Shown: positions 8,978 to 13,222 of the stretch, piece after piece
Position numbering within the stretch: position 1 is the first letter of the stretch
Layout of the letters: each line of letters begins with the position of its first letter
Assembly: GCA_947623925.1 (NCBI GenBank)
Contig: CANQID010000012.1
Span: 1-32,936 of the forward strand
DNA length: 32,936 bases
Reading direction: 5' to 3'
From: an uncultured Bacilli bacterium
GTDB lineage: Bacteria; Bacillota_I; Bacilli_A; RF39; UBA660
Program-made: the position numbers and the translations under genes
The notes under the pieces: generated by a model
Told to the model about the DNA's origin: nothing
The model's database searches: none
What the model saw: only the letters and a program-made list of their open reading frames with translations

Positions 8978-9428
8978 TTATTACCAACTCCTCATACTCA
9001 GCAAGTATTTGACTACATATACTACTTATTGTAGAATCATTACTAGCGGAAAGCAATTTATCATATTCTTCTAATACATCAATAAAATCAGTATTAGATA
9101 CTCCTATTTTCTCTACATTAGTACTATACCCTAAATTATCATAATATCCTTTTATTTTATTTGCATTTTCATAAGTAGTACTCATTCCTAAATATGTATA
9201 ATATTTTCCATTTTTAGTAGTATGTATATAATATGGAAATTTTGTCATTGCTTCTTGCATTTGTTCTAAACTATCATATTCTCCTTCATTTACAAAGTAT
9301 ATATCGGTTAAACCATTAGAAAAAACAGGTGTCAATTCTTCTGCATTTTTATATCCTCTTAACAAAGTCATTCCTAAATATAATCCTATCCCAATAGATA
9401 ATATAACGGGTATTATATATTTTTTCAT
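8961..9428 (-). CDS. Membrane-anchored SPOR-like protein (SpoIIB position)
   Basis: The 155-residue protein has a short cytoplasmic start, one membrane segment (YIIPVILSIGIGLYLGMTLL) and an exported domain whose pattern (DIYFVNEGEYDSLEQMQEAM, then YYTYLGMSTTYENANKIKGY and NLGYSTNVEKIGV) resembles a SPOR domain, which binds septal peptidoglycan stripped of stem peptides. In Bacillus the SPOR protein gene spoIIB lies just upstream of maf-radC-mreBCD, so this is a plausible positional counterpart. A longer frame to 9512 exists but would translate a terminator-like hairpin. The ATG at 9428 has GGTGAT just upstream. It is the first gene of the radC-mreCD-spoIVFAB operon. SPOR membership is my reading, not proven. 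Confidence 0.6.
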   Translation of the reverse strand: MKKYIIPVILSIGIGLYLGMTLLRGYKNAEELTPVFSNGLTDIYFVNEGEYDSLEQMQEAMTKFPYYIHTTKNGKYYTYLGMSTTYENANKIKGYYDNLGYSTNVEKIGVSNTDFIDVLEEYDKLLSASNDSTISSICSQILAEYEELVINESSN

Positions 9429-9470
9429 AATATCACCATATATATAATAAAATAATATTTCGTATTTTTT

Positions 9471-9510
9471 TGTCGAAAAAAAAAAGGAAACCGTAATCCT
9501 ACGAGTTTCC
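9471..9510 (-). terminator. Terminator-like hairpin in the leader of the SPOR-radC-mre operon
   Basis: On the minus strand GGAAAC ... GTTTCC (six-base stem, 13-base loop) is followed by ten consecutive T. A TATAAT box lies upstream (minus strand, about 9538-9543), and no minus-strand gene ends here. The hairpin therefore sits between a likely promoter and the first gene, as an attenuator would, or ends a short RNA of about 50 bases. Confidence 0.6.
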
Positions 9511-9566
9511 AATGTATTAAATTAATAATACACTACATTATATTAAATTTATTTTTAAATATTCAT

Positions 9567-9595
9567 TTGACTTTTATAAATTTTATGTATAAAAT
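9567..9595 (+). promoter_or_regulatory. Promoter of the CDP-alcohol phosphatidyltransferase gene
   Basis: TTGACT (9567-9572), a 17-base spacer and TAAAAT (9590-9595), 23 bases before the start codon. Confidence 0.8.
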
Positions 9596-9618
9596 ATATT
9601 GAAATTGGAGATGAGTGT

Positions 9619-10380
9619 ATGTTTAAGGAGTATAAAACTGAAATAAAAAACGCACTTAAAGATTTTAAAAATATTAAAACTGTCTATAAGCAAATTCCAA
9701 ATATGCTCACATTAACTAGGATTTTAGCGCCTTTTATAATAATACCTATTACTTTAACTAGTAATTTAATGGTTACTATAATAATCTCATCCATTATTGC
9801 TTCAACTGATTTTTTTGATGGACTTGTAGCAAGAAAATTTAATATAACTTCAAATTTAGGAAAAGATTTAGATGCATTAAGTGATAAAGTTTTTGCATCA
9901 ACATTAATTATTCCTCTTATATTACAAAATCCTTTATATATAACTAATATACTTTTAGAAATACTTATAGGTACAAGTAATTTAAGAGCAAAAATTAAAA
10001 ATAAAAAACCTAAAACTATTTTTGTTGGTAAAGTTAAAACTGCTTTACTCTCTGTTAATATTTTAATTGGTTATTTAAATATGATTTTTTCAATTAATCC
10101 TATTTTATTAAGTATTATATTTTCTTCTACGGTAGTTTTGCAAATTATAAGTGCTTATAAATATATTAAAATTAACAATAATAAAAATGATAATTCAAAT
10201 ACAATTAAAGAACATGATAAATTTGAAATTGAAGACAAAGATAATAATGAAAAAGTAAATGTATTAGAAAAACAAAATAATTATAAAAAAGAGATAGAAA
10301 AAACTATAACTTATAAAAATGATAAAACAATGGAAAGTAAAGTTAAAATTAAGAAATTAGAAAAAAAACTGAGAAAATAA
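9619..10380 (+). CDS. CDP-alcohol phosphatidyltransferase, PgsA-like, with charged C-terminal tail
   Basis: Integral membrane enzyme that transfers a phosphatidyl group from CDP-diacylglycerol to an alcohol, most likely glycerol 3-phosphate (phosphatidylglycerophosphate synthase). The family motif DxxDGxxAR(x8)GxxxDxxxD is complete: D64, D67-G68, A71-R72, G81, D85, D89. It is preceded by the PgsA-type block NMLTLTR. Several membrane helices follow to about residue 185. The last 65 residues are a hydrophilic Lys/Glu/Asn-rich tail (EIEDKDNNEKVNVLEKQ ... KKLEKKLRK) not part of the usual enzyme of about 180-200 residues. GGAG lies eight bases before ATG. It is one of only two plus-strand genes with a recognisable family here, with its own promoter and terminator. 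The substrate is inferred, not shown. Confidence 0.82.
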   Translation: MFKEYKTEIKNALKDFKNIKTVYKQIPNMLTLTRILAPFIIIPITLTSNLMVTIIISSIIASTDFFDGLVARKFNITSNLGKDLDALSDKVFASTLIIPLILQNPLYITNILLEILIGTSNLRAKIKNKKPKTIFVGKVKTALLSVNILIGYLNMIFSINPILLSIIFSSTVVLQIISAYKYIKINNNKNDNSNTIKEHDKFEIEDKDNNEKVNVLEKQNNYKKEIEKTITYKNDKTMESKVKIKKLEKKLRK

Positions 10381-10397
10381 ATTTCTCAGTTTTAATT
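10361..10397. terminator. Bidirectional terminator between convergent genes
   Basis: A twelve-base stem (AAAACTGAGAAA 10365-10376 with TTTCTCAGTTTT 10382-10393) has T-runs on both strands. It contains the stop codon of the upstream plus-strand gene (TAA 10378-10380, in the loop) and also serves the minus-strand gene ending at 10420. Confidence 0.9.
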
Positions 10398-10419
10398 TCA
10401 TTAAATTTAATATATATTA

Positions 10420-11022
10420 TTAAAATTCAGGGATCCCTTCTGAAATTACTGTTCCTTCTGTTCCTTTAGCATTATTTGTATCCGATGATATTTTCCTATA
10501 TGTATGATTGTTAATTTTAAATTCGTTATTTTCAAATGATAAATCAAGTTTTAAATTTTCTAATTCTTCAGGTGTATTTGTGCCTAACATAGTATTCATA
10601 TCATAAAAACTAAAATAAGCATCATAAATAATAAAATCATACATTCTAATATTTTTGTCATACAAACTATATTTACCTTTATGTACAAGATATACATCTC
10701 TAAATATTTCATTATCTTCCATAATAAATGTTCCATCTTCATATAATACAATATAGTTAGATACACTTTTTTGTGTATATCCCATATCCTCTGAAGATGA
10801 TATTGGAACATTTATATCAAATTCTTCTGATTTATAAACTCCTACTATTGAATCGCTATTTTGATTAAAGTTATTTTCACTTGTATTTGTATCATCTTTT
10901 TTGATAATTTTATCATATAATGTAAAACTTAATGACGCTATTAATAATACTGTAAGTATTACTATTACTACTGTTTTTATTGTATTTATACCGTTGTTTG
11001 TTTGATTATTTGTTTCATTCAT
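10420..11022 (-). CDS. Membrane-anchored extracytoplasmic protein of unknown function
   Basis: I do not recognise a family. The 200-residue protein has an Asn/Thr-rich cytoplasmic start, one membrane helix (TVVIVILTVLLIASLSFTLY, about residues 17-36), a polar linker and an exterior domain rich in beta-type segments (SIVGVYKSEEF, NYIVLYEDGTFIMED, HKGKYSLYDKNIRMYDF). These resemble lipocalin-like stability domains in which GxY..., DGTF and GKY blocks recur. The ATG at 11022 follows AGGGGAATTAAA; an upstream in-frame ATG lacks a good site. It may share a transcript with the 44-residue membrane protein upstream. Confidence 0.7.
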   Translation of the reverse strand: MNETNNQTNNGINTIKTVVIVILTVLLIASLSFTLYDKIIKKDDTNTSENNFNQNSDSIVGVYKSEEFDINVPISSSEDMGYTQKSVSNYIVLYEDGTFIMEDNEIFRDVYLVHKGKYSLYDKNIRMYDFIIYDAYFSFYDMNTMLGTNTPEELENLKLDLSFENNEFKINNHTYRKISSDTNNAKGTEGTVISEGIPEF

Positions 11023-11079
11023 TTTAATTCCCCTATTTATAATTGACAACATAGAAATTATCCCACAAAATACTTTAAA

Positions 11080-11214
11080 TTATAAAGTAAGTGATGAAAA
11101 AAGATCTCCTAGTAACCATCCTATAACAAAAAATGCAACTATTACTAATACTAATATTATTATTTTTACGATATTTGAATTGTTACTTTCTTTCTTTTTA
11201 GTTACTGTACTCAC
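11080..11214 (-). CDS. Small single-span membrane protein, 44 residues
   Basis: A GTG start at 11214 opens a 44-codon frame: a short Lys/Ser/Asn-rich head (STVTKKKESNNSNIV), a clean membrane helix (KIIILVLVIVAFFVIGWLL) and a short tail (GDLFSSLTL). TAGGAGGGAG lies upstream at slightly long spacing, and a TTGACA/TATAAA promoter lies 33 bases before the start. The stop codon sits in a small hairpin (ACTTTA / TAAAGT). Function unknown. It lies 57 bases upstream of the other membrane protein and may form an operon with it. Confidence 0.6.
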   Translation of the reverse strand: MSTVTKKKESNNSNIVKIIILVLVIVAFFVIGWLLGDLFSSLTL

Positions 11215-11246
11215 CCACAATCACTCCCTCCTACTTCTATTTTTAT

Positions 11247-11274
11247 TTTATACTTATACCAAATCTACTGTCAA
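11247..11274 (-). promoter_or_regulatory. Promoter of the small membrane protein gene
   Basis: Minus-strand TTGACA (11269-11274) and TATAAA (11247-11252), with a 16-base spacer. Confidence 0.7.
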
Positions 11275-11306
11275 GTATAAAATTATTTACTTTACATAAA
11301 CTTAAT

Positions 11307-11335
11307 ACAAAAAAACTTGAATTAAAATTCAAGTT
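11307..11335 (-). terminator. Terminator of infC-rpmI-rplT
   Basis: The self-complementary AACTTGAATT / AATTCAAGTT (11314-11335) is followed on the minus strand by TTTTTTTG. It lies eight bases past the rplT stop. Confidence 0.85.
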
Positions 11336-11342
11336 CACAATT

Positions 11343-11876
11343 TTATTTTAAAGCATCAATTAATTCTGCTTTTTTCATTGTAGAATAACCTTCTACATTT
11401 TTAGATTTAGCTAATTCTTTTAATTCAGCAACTGTTAATTTAGATAAATCTTTTGTTTCTTCTTTAACAGTTTTTTCTACTTTTGCAGTTTCTTTCTTTG
11501 TTTCAACTTTTTCTACCTTACCATTTAGTGCAGATGTTGCAATCTCAACTAAATCAGTAAAACTTTTTGGAGAATCAATTGCAATTTCAGATAACATTTT
11601 ACGATTAATAGTAACACCTGCTTTATTTAAACCATTTATGAATTTAGAATAACTAATTCCATTTTCACGACAAGCAGCATTAATTCTAGTAATCCAAAGT
11701 TTTCTAAAATCTCTTTTCTTTTGTCTTCTATCTCTATATGCATATTTTCCAGAATGCATTACTTGTTCTTTAGCAGTTTTATATAATCTATGTTTACTAC
11801 CAAAATAACCTTTAGCTTCATCTAATACTTTTTTACGACGAGCACGATGAATTGTGCTTCCTTTAACTCTTGGCAT
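11343..11876 (-). CDS. rplT: Large ribosomal subunit protein bL20 with extra C-terminal Rho_N/SAP-like domain
   Basis: L20 binds 23S rRNA early in 50S assembly and represses its own operon in Bacillus. Residues 1-118 are a normal L20 ([52 protein letters not shown]). The family is usually about 118 residues; this protein has 177. After a Lys/Glu/Thr-rich linker (about 119-142) comes a 35-residue module, [20 protein letters not shown] then [14 protein letters not shown]. It has the helix-extended-helix pattern of Rho_N or SAP/LEM domains that bind nucleic acid. The frame is continuous, with no sign of a sequencing frameshift. AGGAGGGATAAAAA precedes the start. It is the last gene of infC-rpmI-rplT. 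Confidence 0.94.
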   Translation of the reverse strand: MPRVKGSTIHRARRKKVLDEAKGYFGSKHRLYKTAKEQVMHSGKYAYRDRRQKKRDFRKLWITRINAACRENGISYSKFINGLNKAGVTINRKMLSEIAIDSPKSFTDLVEIATSALNGKVEKVETKKETAKVEKTVKEETKDLSKLTVAELKELAKSKNVEGYSTMKKAELIDALK

Positions 11877-11888
11877 TTTTTATCCCTC

Positions 11889-12083
11889 CTACATTATATC
11901 TTTTAATCTTTTCATATCACTTTTACTTAATAGTGATGCATTTCTACCACTTCTATTTGAAGCAGCATTTTTCTTACCAGTATTATGTCTAGTTCCTGGA
12001 TGTCCAATTTTTACAGTGCCACCAGGTCTAACATTACAAACTTTAGCAGTACCTTTGTGTGTTCTTTGTGTTTTTTTAGCCAT
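11889..12083 (-). CDS. rpmI: Large ribosomal subunit protein bL35 (divergent)
   Basis: The 64-residue basic protein has the L35 layout: THKGTAK near the start, a Gly/His/Arg-rich middle (GGTVKIGHPGTRHNTGKK) and the diagnostic end ASLLSKSDMKRLKDIM. The middle is unusually divergent from Bacillus L35. The ATG at 12083 is chosen because AGGAGG lies seven bases upstream; the in-frame ATG two codons earlier would be too close to that site. It lies between infC and rplT, the universal operon position. Confidence 0.93.
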   Translation of the reverse strand: MAKKTQRTHKGTAKVCNVRPGGTVKIGHPGTRHNTGKKNAASNRSGRNASLLSKSDMKRLKDIM

Positions 12084-12094
12084 ATTCATTCCTC

Positions 12095-12628
12095 CTATTT
12101 TTCTTTTTTAGGCATTAATATCATTGTCATAACTCTACCATCAATTGTTGGCTTTTGTTCTATAACTGATATTTCACTTAAAGCATCAGCAAAACGAAGT
12201 AAAACATCTTTTCCTAGTTCAGGATGGGCCATTTCTCTTCCTTTAAAACGAATTGAAACTTTTACTTTATGCCCTTTTTCTAAATATTTACTTGAATTAT
12301 TAACTCGTGTATTAAAATCATGAACATCTATAGTTACAGATAAACGATATTCTTTTAATTCTAAATTACTTTCTCTTTGTTTTTTCAAGTTTTCTTTTTG
12401 ACGTTTTTTATTTTCATATTTGAACTTATTGTAATCCATTATTTTACAAACAGGTGGATTACCATTTTGATTTATTAAAACTAAATCAAATCCTGCATAA
12501 CTACTTAAAGTTAATGCATCTTTTATAGGTTTTACCCCTAACTGTTCACCATTAGGACCTATAACCATTACTTCTTTTGCTCTGATTTGTTCATTTATAA
12601 ACAAATCTCTTTCCTTACTAGCGATAAT
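12095..12628 (-). CDS. infC: Translation initiation factor IF-3, probable AUU start
   Basis: IF-3 binds the 30S subunit and checks start codons. The N-domain block RDLFINEQIRAKEVMVIG and the C-domain block VKVSIRFKGREMAHPELG are diagnostic, as is MILMPKK at the end. An in-frame ATG at 12640 exists, but the Shine-Dalgarno sequence GGAGGTG lies immediately after it, inside its own reading frame. The site is correctly spaced for ATT (12628-12626) or the next codon ATC. IF-3 genes are well known for such rare starts, which let IF-3 limit its own synthesis. From ATT the protein has 177 residues, the normal size. First gene of infC-rpmI-rplT. Confidence 0.95.
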   Translation of the reverse strand: MIASKERDLFINEQIRAKEVMVIGPNGEQLGVKPIKDALTLSSYAGFDLVLINQNGNPPVCKIMDYNKFKYENKKRQKENLKKQRESNLELKEYRLSVTIDVHDFNTRVNNSSKYLEKGHKVKVSIRFKGREMAHPELGKDVLLRFADALSEISVIEQKPTIDGRVMTMILMPKKEK

Positions 12629-12640
12629 TGACACCTCCAT

Positions 12641-12766
12641 ATAAGCATTGCTTATAAAACAAAAAGTGAATACAAAGTATCCACTATTAAAACGCTAAAA
12701 CGGCATTTTACCCAGTGCTTATGCAATCGGGTGAGAAGTGGAACTTCTTCTTTCCTTTTTCATTTC
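12641..12766 (-). ncRNA. L20-type leader with attenuator ahead of infC-rpmI-rplT
   Basis: The minus strand between promoter and infC holds a structured leader: GTTCCACTTCTCACCCGATT, then GCATAAGCACTGGGTAAAATG, then CGTTTTAGCG, and finally an intrinsic terminator (AGTGGATAC 12685-12677 with GTATTCACT 12673-12665, then TTTTTGTTTT). The leader matches the L20 leader of Bacillota in sequence and place. There, excess L20 protein stabilises the terminator, giving feedback on infC, rpmI and rplT. The mechanism here is inferred. Confidence 0.8.
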
Positions 12767-12772
12767 TTATTA

Positions 12773-12801
12773 ATTGTACAAGAAAAAAAAGCATATGTCA
12801 A
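12773..12801 (-). promoter_or_regulatory. Promoter of infC-rpmI-rplT
   Basis: Minus-strand TTGACA (12796-12801), 17-base spacer, TACAAT (12773-12778). Confidence 0.85.
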
Positions 12802-12855
12802 GTATAATCTATGATATTGTTTTAATTTTATTCTTTTAAATTATTAAAATTTTTA

Positions 12856-12884
12856 TTGTATCTTATTTTAAGATATCGTATAAT
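12856..12884 (+). promoter_or_regulatory. Promoter of the putative type I toxin RNA
   Basis: TTGTAT (12856-12861), 17-base spacer and TATAAT (12879-12884). The predicted start, G at about 12891, is exactly the first base of the sequence that pairs with the 3' end of the RNA. Confidence 0.75.
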
Positions 12885-12964
12885 TATATTGAGATACATA
12901 AGATAGTTAGGTGTTTTACTCTATTCTACTTTTGCTTTATTGCAGTAGAATCGAGGTGATTTCT

Positions 12965-13054
12965 ATGATGATTAAAATTATAGAAAGGATAAATTCCTTT
13001 GGAATTAATAATTGCTTTTGCTTTTATTGTGCTTTGCACTATCGTAGTCCTTAA
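12965..13054 (+). CDS. Small frame with strong ribosome binding site (29 residues), possible leader peptide
   Basis: GAGGTG (12953-12958) lies six bases before ATG-ATG at 12965. The frame encodes MMIKIIERIN then SFGINNCFCFYCALHYRSP. The product is Cys-rich in its second half and not clearly a membrane helix. The frame overlaps the hydrophobic peptide frame by most of its length. It may be a leader whose translation opens the TTTCTAT/ATAGAAA hairpin and frees the second ribosome binding site, or the functional product itself. Confidence 0.35.
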   Translation: MMIKIIERINSFGINNCFCFYCALHYRSP

Positions 13055-13064
13055 AAAAGACTAA
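12999..13064 (+). CDS. Putative type I toxin peptide, 21 residues, hydrophobic
   Basis: From a TTG at 12999 (or ATT at 12993) this frame encodes MELIIAFAFIVLCTIVVLKKD. It is one uninterrupted membrane helix with a charged KKD end, the composition of Fst/Ldr/TxpA-class toxins. AAAGGA (12984-12989) lies nine bases before TTG. An in-frame stop lies just upstream (TAA 12990-12992), so no longer version exists unless there is a frameshift from the ATG frame at 12965. The non-ATG start and hairpins over the start region suggest tight translational control. Family identity is not established. Confidence 0.45.
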   Translation: MELIIAFAFIVLCTIVVLKKD

Positions 13065-13071
13065 CTTAAAT

Positions 13072-13187
13072 GAAAACACCGAATCAACTTTGAAACGGTG
13101 TTTTCAATAACCAAATAGATTAGAGAAGACACCTAACAAACCATATCAAGTGTATCTCTTTTTTATTGTATGTGATTTCTCACATCC
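13072..13187 (-). ncRNA. Putative antisense antitoxin RNA
   Basis: From the minus-strand promoter at 13194-13222 a transcript would start near 13187. It forms a tight hairpin (ATGTGA/TCACAT with loop GAAA), runs against the 3' part of the plus-strand RNA, and ends at a stem GAAAACACCG/CGGTGTTTTC (13072-13081 with 13096-13105). Overlap with the toxin RNA is about 90 bases at the 3' ends, as in txpA/RatA and bsrG/SR4. It would pair with the 3' arms that close the toxin RNA. The terminator is weak, since its U-run lies within the stem. Confidence 0.55.
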
Positions 13188-13193
13188 GTATAC

Positions 13194-13222
13194 ATTTTAT
13201 CATACTTTTTATTTTTAATCAA
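13194..13222 (-). promoter_or_regulatory. Promoter of the antisense RNA
   Basis: TTGATT (13217-13222), 17-base spacer and TAAAAT (13194-13199) on the minus strand, beginning one base after the clpC stop codon. Confidence 0.7.

Larger units (their letters stand above)
12891..13164 (+). ncRNA. Structured RNA with paired ends; putative type I toxin mRNA
   Basis: The 5' end GAGATACA (12891-12898) is complementary to TGTATCTC (13151-13158), which is followed by six T, so the closing stem doubles as terminator. Inside it GTTAGGTGT (12906-12914) pairs with ACACCTAAC (13129-13137), and CTCTA (12919-12923) with TAGAG (13121-13125). Local hairpins include ATTCTAC/GTAGAAT, TTTCTAT/ATAGAAA (covering a start codon), AATTCC/GGAATT (next to another start) and GTGC/GCAC. 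Long 5'-3' pairing is a feature of type I toxin mRNAs. The RNA carries two overlapping short frames and is met by a convergent antisense RNA. Family unknown to me. Confidence 0.65.

Noticed and set aside
13100-13190. The sequence after clpC as a simple clpC terminator.
   Set aside because: The ATGTGA/TCACAT hairpin is not followed by T on the clpC strand, and a good promoter lies between it and clpC; the antisense RNA reading fits better.
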